Below are positions 16,396 through 24,486 of a DNA stretch of 64,000 bases, in pieces. This DNA comes from Microbacterium suwonense (GTDB lineage Bacteria > Actinomycetota > Actinomycetes > Actinomycetales > Microbacteriaceae). The translations under genes were made by a program, and so were the position numbers. How positions within the stretch are numbered: the first letter of the stretch is position 1; each line of letters opens with the position of its first letter. The DNA lies in the NCBI RefSeq assembly GCF_030296555.1, contig NZ_AP027728.1, positions 2,418,001 to 2,482,000 of the forward strand. The letters run 5' to 3'. The notes beneath the pieces are model-generated. The model did no database searches. It had not been told where the DNA came from and saw only the letters and a program-made list of their open reading frames with translations.

Positions 16396-17156
16396 GCTGC
16401 GACCGCCATCGCGGTGTGCGGCTCGTTCCGGTCTTCCCCGCCACACAGTTCGAAGATGGCGATGGAGAGAACGGGGTGGTTCGCGGCGGCGGCTCGCGCC
16501 TTGCACAGGTGCTCTTCGAAAGTCGCGCGGGTGATGCGCATGGTCTTCGCGGCGGCGTCGTGCTTGTTCATCTCGGGGAGTGCGTCATCCCGGTGCAGGT
16601 TGCCGAGCGTCAGGACGGCGGCAATCTGCTTCTCCGTGAGAACCGGCAGCCCGGTCGCCGCGCTCGGCTCGCGGGCGATGGTCTGGAAGGACTCGCGGAT
16701 GACGCGCGTGTTCCACGCGCGCTCGACATCACTGAGCGGCTCGGCGGGGGCGTAGAGGTCGAAACCGTGCGCCTCGCGGGCGGCGTCGATGCTCATGGCG
16801 CGGTTGCCGTACGCAGCATCTTTGCGCTGCTTCTCACCGACGAGTCCGGCCCTGTGCACCGGCGTGCTGCGGCTGCGGCCGTACGCGAACTTCCGGAGCA
16901 CGGCACCCGGCTCCTGACTAGCGGCCTCGGCGCAGAACTGGTCGAGGAAGTAGTCGACAGCGGTGATGCGGGTGACCTCGTGGAGTGCTTCCCAGTAGGC
17001 AGCTTCAGCGTCCTCGAAGGTGGCAACGGCCGCTTGAATGACTGCGCCGGTGCGGCGTTCAACCTCTCGGACGAGGCGGGTCTTGCCGGGGTTCGCGCGA
17101 AGCTGTTCCATGAGGTCGCGGTCGGAAAGTTCTGTGAGAGGGGTAAGGGTGCTCAT
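16392..17156 (-). CDS. Island hypothetical protein, helical
   Basis: The 254-aa protein starts MSTLTPLTELSDRDLMEQLR. It is mostly helical, and the C-terminal half (TEKQIAAVLTLGNLHRDDAL and TMRITRATFEEHLCKARAAA) has the look of a sigma-factor-like or helix-turn-helix region, but this is weak. It is preceded by the 36-bp start-associated leader. Unknown function. Confidence 0.6.
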   Translation of the reverse strand: MSTLTPLTELSDRDLMEQLRANPGKTRLVREVERRTGAVIQAAVATFEDAEAAYWEALHEVTRITAVDYFLDQFCAEAASQEPGAVLRKFAYGRSRSTPVHRAGLVGEKQRKDAAYGNRAMSIDAAREAHGFDLYAPAEPLSDVERAWNTRVIRESFQTIAREPSAATGLPVLTEKQIAAVLTLGNLHRDDALPEMNKHDAAAKTMRITRATFEEHLCKARAAAANHPVLSIAIFELCGGEDRNEPHTAMAVAA

Positions 17157-17192
17157 ACCCGTCTTCTGGCGCGAACGGGGGTCTTCTTCTCG
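17157..17192 (-). promoter_or_regulatory. Start-associated leader sequence, copy B
   Basis: Second copy of the 36-bp leader found at 16065-16100. It again lies directly before an ATG and after a terminator (17206-17229). Confidence 0.6.
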
Positions 17193-17205
17193 CGCGCACG
17201 AAAAT

Positions 17206-17229
17206 GCCCCCAGGCGGACACCTGGGGGC
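17206..17229. terminator. Intrinsic terminator after lipoprotein 1
   Basis: Arms GCCCCCAGG (17206-17214) and CCTGGGGGC (17221-17229) with a 6-nt loop, 22 bp beyond the lipoprotein stop. Confidence 0.8.
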
Positions 17230-17250
17230 TTCGGATTCAGTGGTCTCGGC

Positions 17251-17814
17251 TTAGTTGTTGACGACGATGATTTCGTACTGACCGGGGTCGCGTTGGGAGT
17301 CCACCCAGGGCTGGATTTGTGCGATAACAGCCTCCGCAGAACCGCCCTGGATACCAAGAGGGAAACCGCGAGCGTCGCACATAGAAGCCCAAGTGGTGAT
17401 GTTCTGCCCAGCATCATTAGATGTCTGAAGCTGACGGACGAGGATGATGGTCTTGCCAGTTGACGCCGACTCTTCAAGAATCTTTTGCCCCGAACTTCCG
17501 ACGGTGTTCTCTACACTGCCGATGCTCTCAGCAACCTCCTGCTTCACCGGTTCGGGAAGCGGCTGCTTCACGTCGATGATGACGTACGAGCCGTCCGACT
17601 TCTCGTAGGGGCGTAGCGTTCCACGCTGACCGTTGAGCTGCTTCGCTTCCTCAGCCGTCAACGGGTCGCCAGGCTGGCCAGTAATCTCCTCCGGAATCTG
17701 CGTCTCCTCCGGCGCAGGCGTCGGCTCCGCCGTCTGAGACTGCGTGGCCGTGCACCCTGAGAGCAAGAGAGCCGCCAGAGCTAGGCTGGCAAGGGCGGGC
17801 GCGCGCGAAGTCAT
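17251..17814 (-). CDS. Island lipoprotein 1 of three paralogues
   Basis: The 187-aa protein has a signal peptide ending in the lipobox LSGC (Cys21), then a Pro/Thr/Glu linker and a conserved core GQPGDPLTAEEAKQLNGQRG, TLRPYEKSDGSYVIIDVKQP, LPEPVKQEV. The core recurs almost unchanged in the lipoproteins at 21708-22274 and 22459-23040, while the regions around it differ. No named domain is known to me. Placement on the outside of the membrane follows from the lipobox. Function unknown; see the module-duplication finding. Confidence 0.8.
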   Translation of the reverse strand: MTSRAPALASLALAALLLSGCTATQSQTAEPTPAPEETQIPEEITGQPGDPLTAEEAKQLNGQRGTLRPYEKSDGSYVIIDVKQPLPEPVKQEVAESIGSVENTVGSSGQKILEESASTGKTIILVRQLQTSNDAGQNITTWASMCDARGFPLGIQGGSAEAVIAQIQPWVDSQRDPGQYEIIVVNN

Positions 17815-17835
17815 AGCCGAAGCATAATGGCAACC

Positions 17836-17998
17836 TCAGAACGGCTCGGTGCTCTCCCGCTCCGCGAGGATGGCGTGGAGATTGGCGGCGTGTGCTGCGG
17901 CGTCTTTCTCGCTCCAGAACATGGTCACGTGCCTCTCCAACAACCCGAGCTGCGGGTCCACGGCGATGATTTCGACGCGCGCTTCATCGAGCATCCAT
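17836..17998 (-). pseudogene. C-terminal fragment of the 313-aa island protein
   Basis: These 163 bp encode WMLDEARVEIIAVDPQLGLL and end LAERESTEPF, matching the last ~55 residues of the protein encoded at 23063-24004. The match stops at about 17998, where it joins the surface-protein gene on the other strand. It is a product of duplication and recombination, not a gene in itself. Confidence 0.8.
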
Positions 17999-18816
17999 GG
18001 AAACCCCGGCCAGCCTGGCACTGGAGCAGCCGTTCCGTACCGGCCAGGCCCACGGCTCCAGCACCCGCGTCGGCATGAGCGCCGCCTGCGACGCTCCGAC
18101 CACCGTCCAGTACCAGTGGCGTAACGACGGCGCTGGAGGCAACCAGGGCGTCTGGCAGGGCTGGTTCGCCCCGAACGACGGCACCCGACTGAACGGCCGC
18201 CCGACCTTCAGCACCAGCGCAATCTCTGTCACATGGGGTAGCTGGTACGGAAGCTCCGTGCAGGCCCGCTGTGTCGGCGTGTTCGCAAACTCCGGCAACG
18301 TGAGCACCCAGACCACTGGCGTCCAGGCCGCAATCCCGCCTAAGCCGACCAATGTCAGCCTGAGCGTGAACCCTGGCAACGTGAACCACGGCAACGTCGG
18401 CTCCTACTGGGTAGGTAACACCTCCGCATCCCGTTCCACCTCCTGGTCTGCAAGCGCCAGTGGCTCCTGCCCCAGCGGTACATACACCCGCTGGACTGGC
18501 GGCACCACTTCTGCCTCCGCCACTATCTCGGTCTACTCTGGTTCTGCTGGAACGTACTCCAACAGCGCAACCCGCACCCTGGGCGGCGGCACCATCTACT
18601 GCACCGGAAGCGCCAGCGGTGTCTCCGGGCCAGGAGCAAGCGTGTCATCCGCTTCCCGCACCGTCTCGATGTCGGCAAGCTTCAGCCACCCGCCAATCCC
18701 GAGCACGCCGACCGGTGCAAGCCTCCGCTGTAATGGTGACTTCGGTAGGGACTGCTGCACGGATAGGTGACATCTGAGTTGGCTAGCCCGGAGGGCTGGC
18801 CTGGAAGGATGTCATC

Positions 18817-19110
18817 ATGCCCAAGCCGTTTCCCAAGGAGTTCCGCGACGATGTCGTTCGTGTGGCGCAGGCCCGTGAAGCGAATGTCACGCTCGCGCAG
18901 ATCGCGAAAGACTTCGGCGTGCACGTCGGCACGCTGGACAAGTGGCTTCGCGAAGCCCGCATCGAAGGTGGCGAGCAACCCGGAGTGACCCGCTCGGAGA
19001 GCGAGGAGATGCGGCAGTTGCGCAAGCGCAACCGGCTCCTGGAGCAGGAAGTCGAGGTGCTGCGGCGTGCGGCAGCCTATCTGTCGCAGGCGCATCTGCC
19101 GGGAAAATGA
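18817..19110 (+). CDS. IS3-family transposase OrfA (copy 2)
   Basis: Identical to OrfA of copy 1: helix-turn-helix, leucine zipper, and the AAAATGA overlap with OrfB. It is intact and could still act on the copy 1 ends. Confidence 0.93.
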   Translation: MPKPFPKEFRDDVVRVAQAREANVTLAQIAKDFGVHVGTLDKWLREARIEGGEQPGVTRSESEEMRQLRKRNRLLEQEVEVLRRAAAYLSQAHLPGK

Positions 19111-19802
19111 TGTACCCGCTCGTGACAGAGCTCGCCGCCGACGGGATCCCCGTCACGGTGACGTGCCGGGTACTGAAGCTCTCCCGCCAGCCCTACTACC
19201 GGTGGCTCGCGAACCCCGTCGCGGCGGGCGAGATCGTGGAGGCCTATCGCGCGAACGCGCTGTTCGACGCGCACAAGGACGATCCCGAGTTCGGACACCG
19301 GCTCCTCGCCGACGAGGCGGGGGACGCCGGGGAACCCATGTCGGATCGGACCGCCTGGCGGATCACATCAGCCAACGGCTGGTGGTCCATATTCGGGAAG
19401 AAACGCGGCAAGATCGGCAAGAAGCCCGGCCCTGCAGTCCACGACGACCTCTGCACCGTGACCGATGAGAACGGCCGAGTACGGCACGAGTTCACCGCAG
19501 ACGGGCCGAACGAGTTGTGGCTGACCGACATCACCGAGCACAGGACCGCGGAGGGCAAGCTCTATCTCTGCGCCATCAAGGATGTGTTCGCCAACAAGAT
19601 CGTCGGGTATTCGATCGACTCCAGGATGAAGTCGAGCCTCGCCGTCCGCGCACTCGAGAACGCGGTCCAGATGCGTGGAGACGTCGCCGGCTGCGTCATA
19701 CATTCCGACCGCGGGTCTCAATTTCGGAGCCGGAAATTCCTGCGTGCGCTGACCCGTCACCGCCTGGTCGGATCAATGGGCCGCGTGGCCGCGGCCGGGG
19801 AC

Positions 19803-20033
19803 TGTGAGAGTGTCGAGTACCTCCTGGCGGCCTGACTCTTGCTGACGACTGACCTCGAAGTCTGGGTGTCCTTGCTGTTGATCTGTCGTCCGTCAGGAGG
19901 CGCATCACCTTCGTGGTGCTGGCCGGGCGGGCGTGACCTCATAGGAGCCTGATCGCAACAGTCCCATCACAGTCCCGTCCACCCGACCGGCCAGTGTCAC
20001 TCACCCTGTCCTGATCTGGTTGGAGCGAGCACT
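19803..20033 (+). ncRNA. Putative IS110 bridge RNA region
   Basis: IS110-group elements make a structured non-coding RNA from the left end that pairs with target and donor DNA. This 231-bp non-coding left end has the right place and length. It is rich in short inverted repeats, for example CACCTTCGTGGTG at about 19910-19922. I did not fold it or locate the guide loops. Confidence 0.45.
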
Positions 20034-21109
20034 ATGAGCATGCAGCATGTCCCCCTCACCGTCGAGTCGTTGTCGGCGTCGACACTCACAAACACGTCCA
20101 CGTCGCCGTCGCGATCGATGAGCTCGGCGCGGTCCTGGATCGCCGGTCTTTCGCGGCGGATTCCGGTGGATACGGTCAGCTGATCGACTGGGGCGAGTCG
20201 TTCGGTGGGAAGCTCACGTTCGGTATCGAAGGCACCGGTTCCTATGGCGCAGGCCTGGCCGGCGCAGTGCGCCGTCGTGGAATCGGGACGCTGGAGGTGA
20301 TGAGAACGGACCGTCGCGACCGGCGGTTGCGAGGCAAGTCCGACACGATCGATGCCGAGAATGCAGCCAGGGCAGTTCTCGCGGGCCTGGCCACGGCCAT
20401 CCCGAAGTCAGCTGACGGAACCGTGGAGATGATCCGTCAGATCAAGGTCGCCAAGGACATCGCCGTCAAGGCGCGAACATCCGCGATGATCAGCCTCAAG
20501 CAGGTCATCGTGAATGCCCCTGATGATCTGCGTCAGGAGCTGCAGCCGCTATCGAAGATGGCGCTCATTCACCGTTGCGCGGCGCTTCGTCCGGGCCAGG
20601 TGACCACGATCATCGCGTCGACCAAGCACACGTTGCGGTCGATCGCTCGTCGGTGGGAAGTACTGGATGCCGAGATCTCCGGGCATGAGAAGCTCCTGGC
20701 AGAGCTGACCGCGCAGATCGCTCCCGACCTCGCGAAAGCCTTTGCGGTCGGTCCTGACACCGCGGCCGAGATGCTGATCGTCGCCGGCGACAATCCGGAA
20801 CGGATCCGTTCGGAGGCCGCGTTCGCCAGGCTCTGCGGTGTCGCCCCGATCCCCGCATCGTCGGGGATGACCACCCGACACCGGCTCAATCGGGGCGGTC
20901 ACCGGCAAGCGAACGCCGCGCTCTACCGTGTCGTCATCGTTCGCATGCAGCACCACGAACCCACCAAGGCTTACGTCGCCCGCCGGATCACCGAAGGAAA
21001 GACGAAGTCTGAGATCATCCGGTGTCTGAAACGACTCCTCGCCCGCGAAATCTGGGCCGCGATGCGCCCCATCCGCGAATCCCGACCACCTCTCCAAATC
21101 GCGGCTTGA
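20034..21109 (+). CDS. IS110-family transposase, one missing base
   Basis: This is a DEDD recombinase guided by RNA. From ATG 20034 the protein reads MSMQHV, then breaks at CCCCC (20051-20055). One added C gives PPHRRVVVGVDTHKHVHVAV and a continuous frame of about 358 aa. DEDD residues are visible in VGVDTHK, FGIEGTGSYG and GKSDTIDAENAA; the C-terminal Ser domain has ASSGMTTRHRLNRGGHRQAN. The break is in a C run like the others in this window, so the element is probably active. Confidence 0.88.
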
Positions 21110-21650
21110 CAGATATAGGAGCATCAACGCCGCGATGGAGAGCTTCTTCGCTCTGCTGCAGAAGAACGTCCTCAACCGGCAGTCGTGGGCCACCCGTGAG
21201 CAGTTGCGCATCGCGATCGTGACCTGGATCGAGCGCACCTATCACCGGCGACGCCGGCAGGCAGCTCTCGGGCGTTTGACGCCCATCGAATTCGAGACCA
21301 TCATGAACACGACCGTCGCACTGGCGGCGTGACTAGCAACTGTCACCTATCCGTGCAGCAGTCCCGTACCCGTTGCCGTACTGGTGCAGAAGCCTCGAAC
21401 CTGTCCTCGTACACCCTTTCGTGGAACAGCATGACCTACGCTACTTCCTACAGCGCCAGCATCCGTCAGAATGACGGCGGCTTCTGGAGCAGCTGGGTCG
21501 GCACCACAACAGGTGGAACCTCCTTCTCCACGACGATGGCCGGTAACTCGATGACATCAAGTTGTCTGCCAGCCCAGGGGCGCGTGACGGCCAGTAGCGG
21601 ATATGGCTCCTCCGGTACAGCAACTGCTGGTAGCTGTGGAGGCTAAGAAC

Positions 21651-21713
21651 AACTGAGAACATGAAGAAGCCCCGCCGAGTCAGACTCGGCGGGGCTTCTT
21701 CATGTTCTCAGTT
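21651..21713. terminator. Long perfect hairpin between surface protein and lipoprotein 2
   Basis: Arms of 30 bp (21651-21680 and 21684-21713) with a 3-nt loop. It serves the converging surface-protein and lipoprotein genes. A 27-bp-arm relative lies at 22407-22461. Confidence 0.88.
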
Positions 21714-22274
21714 GTAGACGACTACCACTTCAAGGTACGGGTCATTCTGTGCGTCCACCCACGGCTGGACCTGCGCAAGGACGGCCTCGGCCGAGCCTCC
21801 CTGAATACCAATCGGGAATCCTTTAGCGTACGAACCGGCCGCCCATGTCGTGATGTTCTGCCCAGCGTCATTAGAAGTCTGGACCTGACGGATGAGAACA
21901 ATCGTCTTTCCGGTGGAAGTAGTCTGGTCGTTCATGCTCTGCGTGACACTACCAATGTCATTCCCGACACTGCCCATCTCCTCGACAACCTCCTGCTTCA
22001 CTGGCTCAGGGAGAGGCTGCTTCACGTCGATGATGACGTACGAACCATCATTCTTCTCATACGGGCGTAGCGTCCCACGCTGCCCGTTGAGCTGCTTCGC
22101 CTCCTCGGCCGTCAGAGGGTCACCAGGCTGGCCAGTGACTGGCTCCTGTGTGGCTTCTACGGTCGAGGATGCGATTGGTGCAGGGGCCGCGCCCGCTTCC
22201 GTTTCCGGCGCGCAGCCTGTGAGCACGAGAGCCGACAACGCAAGGCTGACGAGGGTAAGGACGCGCGCTGTCAT
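21708..22274 (-). CDS. Island lipoprotein 2 of three paralogues
   Basis: The 188-aa protein has a lipobox LTGC (Cys21), then the core GQPGDPLTAEEAKQLNGQRG and TLRPYEKNDGSYVIIDVKQP shared with paralogues 1 and 3. The C-terminal half shares SNDAGQNITTWA with paralogue 1. The N-terminal linker differs. It converges on the surface-protein gene through the long hairpin. Unknown function; anchored outside the membrane. Confidence 0.8.
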   Translation of the reverse strand: MTARVLTLVSLALSALVLTGCAPETEAGAAPAPIASSTVEATQEPVTGQPGDPLTAEEAKQLNGQRGTLRPYEKNDGSYVIIDVKQPLPEPVKQEVVEEMGSVGNDIGSVTQSMNDQTTSTGKTIVLIRQVQTSNDAGQNITTWAAGSYAKGFPIGIQGGSAEAVLAQVQPWVDAQNDPYLEVVVVYN

Positions 22275-22284
22275 AGTCGAAGCA

Positions 22285-22400
22285 TAGCGTCAGCCGTTAA
22301 AAGGGTCCGGTGCTCTCCCGCCCGGCACGGATGACAAGTCAAGCCGACAGCGCTTACGGCTCGTCCGGTACAGCGAGCGCCGGAACCTGCGGAGGGTAAG
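22285..22400. pseudogene. Recombination scar: remnant of lipoprotein upstream region fused to surface-protein C-terminus
   Basis: From about 22285 to 22320 the sequence matches the segment upstream of lipoprotein 3 (GGTGCTCTCCCGC). At about 22321 it switches, and 22346-22399 encodes SAYGSSGTASAGTCGG and a stop, a close copy of the surface-protein end at 21599-21646. It shows a deleted second surface-protein gene. Confidence 0.75.
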
Positions 22401-22406
22401 CCCGCA

Positions 22407-22461
22407 TGAGGGCATGAAGAAGCCCCGCTGAGATTCTCAGCGGGGCTTCTTCATGCCCTCA
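22407..22461. terminator. Long perfect hairpin before lipoprotein 3 stop
   Basis: Arms of 27 bp (22407-22433 and 22435-22461). It is homologous to the hairpin at 21651-21713 and takes the same place in the duplicated module. Confidence 0.88.
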
Positions 22462-23040
22462 GTTGTTGACGACGATGACCTCGAACTGAGCGGGGTCACG
22501 CTGTGAGTTAGCCCAAGCCTGTGCCTGGGAAGCCACACTCGATGCATCGCCTCCCTGGAATCCAGGGAACCCGTTGGCGTACGAAGCCGCGTGCCAACCG
22601 AAGAAATCCCCGCCGGTAGCGGAGCTGTAGTGAATCTGTCGGACCATGATGATGGTCTTCCCGGTCGAAGTCTCGCGGTCAAGCTGGCCAAGAGCGCTGC
22701 TGGTGTCGTTGCCGACGCTGCCCAGACTGTCAGCGACTTCGTGCTTTACTGGCTCAGGGAGCGGCTGCTTCACGTCGATGACGACGTACGAGCCGTCATT
22801 CATCTCATACGGACGCAATGTACCACGCTGGCCGTTGAGCTGCTTCGCCTCCTCAGCCGTCAGAGGGTCACCAGGCTGGCCGGTGACCTCCTCCGGAATC
22901 TGCGTCTCCTCTGGAGCGGGCGTCGGGTCCGCTGTCTGAGACTGCGACGGGGTCAGGACTTCACTTGATTGCGGCGCGCACCCCGCGAGCAGCAAAGACG
23001 ACAGCGCAAGGCTGGCAAGGACGGGGATGCGCGCTGTCAT
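22459..23040 (-). CDS. Island lipoprotein 3 of three paralogues
   Basis: The 193-aa protein has a lipobox LAGC (Cys21), the Pro/Thr/Glu linker DPTPAPEETQIPEEVTGQPG almost as in paralogue 1, and the same core. The C-terminal part (HYSSATGGDFFGWHAASYAN) is divergent. It lies 22 bp downstream of the 313-aa gene on the same strand, so this copy is probably in the ancestral operon. Confidence 0.8.
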   Translation of the reverse strand: MTARIPVLASLALSSLLLAGCAPQSSEVLTPSQSQTADPTPAPEETQIPEEVTGQPGDPLTAEEAKQLNGQRGTLRPYEMNDGSYVVIDVKQPLPEPVKHEVADSLGSVGNDTSSALGQLDRETSTGKTIIMVRQIHYSSATGGDFFGWHAASYANGFPGFQGGDASSVASQAQAWANSQRDPAQFEVIVVNN

Positions 23041-23062
23041 AGTCGAAGCATAGCGACAGCCG

Positions 23063-24004
23063 TCAGAAGGGTTCGGTGCTCTCCCGCTCGGCGAGGATGG
23101 CTGCCAAGTTCGCGGCGTGAGCTGCGGCATCTTCTTCACTCCAGAACGCCGTGACATGCCGTTCGAGCAGCCCGAGCTGTGGGTCCACATTCATGATTTC
23201 GACGCGCGCTTCATCGAGCATCCAGGCTGCGCGGGAGAGCGCATCGTGGACCCACTCAGTGCTCTCCCTAACCACGATGACGATGCGCTGCGGCCCGCGG
23301 CCACTGCGCGCCTTCGTGGTCTCGACGACGCGGGCCGCGTCATTCACGATTGCGTCGCTCGTCCACGCTTCTCCTAACGTATGACGTGCCCGCAACCCTC
23401 GGTCAGGCACGGCGTTGAGCATGCGAGTGGCCGCGCGATGCATGGGCCGGACTCCCGGTTCAGCGAGGATGACCGTCATGGCCGGTCGGAGGGCGGAGTG
23501 CAGCATCACGAGGCGACGCTCCCAGCCGTTCACTGCTCGACACTGCTCGATGGCGCGCTGCTCCCAACCGCCTGCCTCTTCGAGAACCAGTTCCTCGAAG
23601 AAGCCCAGCTCGCAGATGGGTGTGAAGACGGCGTCTGCCGCGACCATGAGCAGCGTGCTGGTGGTGAGGGGGCGGAGTTCGCGCGCTTCGGCATCCCAGG
23701 GGACGCCCGTGAGGTCATGAAGGAGGATGCCTGGTACTCGCGAGAGCGAGATACCAACCCGTGCCTCATCCCAGTGGCGAGGGTCGGCGCGCAGTTCGAT
23801 GCGCTCGGCCCCTTGCTCTCGGAGCCAACCGGCGGCCGAGGCGAGAATTTGGGGCGTGAATCCGCGCTGCGCGCAGACGACGCTCTCGCTCCCGAAGGCG
23901 CGTTCGGCCTCGGCGGTCAGCTCGCGGGTGCTCTGGGTTATGCGCCCGACGGGCAGCAGAATGACCGCCGCGTATCCGGCTGCGGCGGCTCGGTCCCAGT
24001 CCAT
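23063..24004 (-). CDS. Island hypothetical protein (313 aa)
   Basis: The protein from ATG 24002-24004 begins MDWDRAAAAGYAAVILLPVG. It alternates helix and strand segments, with a C-terminal part IVIVVRESTEWVHDALSRAA typical of a small alpha/beta domain. No family is recognised. The frame stays open upstream as LAVIVDQGTR before the ATG, but no start codon is seen in it. One missing base near 24030 would let it start at the TGATG after the preceding small gene. A C-terminal fragment of a duplicate lies at 17836-17998. Confidence 0.6.
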   Translation of the reverse strand: MDWDRAAAAGYAAVILLPVGRITQSTRELTAEAERAFGSESVVCAQRGFTPQILASAAGWLREQGAERIELRADPRHWDEARVGISLSRVPGILLHDLTGVPWDAEARELRPLTTSTLLMVAADAVFTPICELGFFEELVLEEAGGWEQRAIEQCRAVNGWERRLVMLHSALRPAMTVILAEPGVRPMHRAATRMLNAVPDRGLRARHTLGEAWTSDAIVNDAARVVETTKARSGRGPQRIVIVVRESTEWVHDALSRAAWMLDEARVEIMNVDPQLGLLERHVTAFWSEEDAAAHAANLAAILAERESTEPF

Positions 24005-24038
24005 CCTCGTGCCCTGGTCGACGATGACCGCTAGTCCA

Positions 24039-24197
24039 TCACGCGTAGAAGTCCCCTCTCAGCATGCCGACCGCCGCGTTCACGGCGCGCGGAGGGAAGT
24101 TCAGCAGACCTCCGGTAGTCATACGCTCTCTGTAGGCGGGCAGACTGCGGTGCTTGTTGCTTGGCGTGAGCACGAACGCGGCCTGATGCTGTTGCAT
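24039..24197 (-). CDS. Small island hypothetical protein (52 aa)
   Basis: The short frame begins MQQHQAAFVLTPSNKHRSLP and ends MLRGDFYA. It is placed in the run of same-strand genes between the 89-aa gene and the 313-aa gene, with little room to spare. Function unknown; coding status is inferred from the tight packing. Confidence 0.4.
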   Translation of the reverse strand: MQQHQAAFVLTPSNKHRSLPAYRERMTTGGLLNFPPRAVNAAVGMLRGDFYA

Positions 24198-24211
24198 CTC
24201 GACGGTTCCCC

Positions 24212-24481
24212 TCAGTGAACCTCGATAGACGGTGAGACGGTTACTCCCCCAGAACGTGATGCTCTCGGAGCGCCCCCCTCAGGTCGCCAGACGCCGACGC
24301 GGTACCCGGCTTCTTGGAGTGCTTCGACCTCGGCGAGGGCTTCGCTGTTGAAGATGACGCCACCCTGCTCCCCGAGCTGACCGTGCGCAGTGAGCGCGGC
24401 GATGCGGTGGAGCTGGCGCGGCTGCCATTCGCCGAGCGCTCGGGCAGCGAGGGCAAGAATGGTGCTCTCGATGATGACCAA
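24212..24481 (-). CDS. Small island hypothetical protein (89 aa), related to the 121-aa protein upstream
   Basis: The protein begins MVIIESTILALAARALGEWQ and continues HGQLGEQGGVIFNSEALAEV. It shares a loose pattern with the 121-aa protein at 25114-25479 (I-[DE]-S-T, then AAR, G-V, a Tyr/Phe plus Ser, A-L). It starts 5 bp after the serine recombinase stop, hence the same transcript. Unknown function. Confidence 0.5.
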   Translation of the reverse strand: MVIIESTILALAARALGEWQPRQLHRIAALTAHGQLGEQGGVIFNSEALAEVEALQEAGYRVGVWRPEGGAPRASRSGGVTVSPSIEVH

Positions 24482-24486
24482 GTTAC

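Larger units (their letters stand above)
19803..21125 (+). mobile_element. IS110-family insertion sequence nested in IS3 copy 2
   Basis: About 1,323 bp (the edge is ambiguous by one base, C). There are no obvious terminal inverted repeats and no clear target duplication, as usual in this family. The left non-coding end is long (19803-20033, 231 bp) and the right end short (21110-21125), the layout of the IS110 group proper, in which the left end encodes the bridge RNA. Confidence 0.85.
19107..21332 (+). pseudogene. IS3-family transposase OrfB (copy 2), disrupted
   Basis: The frame matches copy 1 up to VAAAGD at 19802, where the IS110-family element starts. It resumes with AAMESFFALLQK at about 21126-21332. 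The DDE Glu is thus cut off from the two Asp residues, so this copy cannot make active transposase itself but might be moved by copy 1. Confidence 0.9.
18748..21365 (+). mobile_element. IS3-family insertion sequence, copy 2, interrupted by an IS110-family element
   Basis: Same terminal repeats and sequence as copy 1 but in opposite orientation, with target duplication GTA (18745-18747 and 21366-21368). The IS3 sequence totals 1,295 bp once the inner element (19803-21125) is removed. Intact duplications at both copies show that neither arose by recombination between copies. Confidence 0.93.
17997..21646 (+). pseudogene. Surface/fibre-like protein gene, 5'-truncated and interrupted by nested insertion sequences
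   Basis: Removing the insertion at 18748-21365 and one GTA target duplication gives one open frame from 17997 to 21646 of about 342 aa. The product is Ser/Thr/Gly/Trp-rich with Cys pairs and repeated beta-sandwich-like units (VTWGSWYGSSVQARC, YTLSWNSMTYATSYSASIRQ), ending ATAGSCGG. It looks like a secreted surface or fibre protein with fibronectin-like repeats. The 5' end is lost at the junction with the gene fragment at 17836-17998, so no signal peptide remains. A remnant of a second copy of its C-terminus lies at 22346-22399. Confidence 0.75.
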
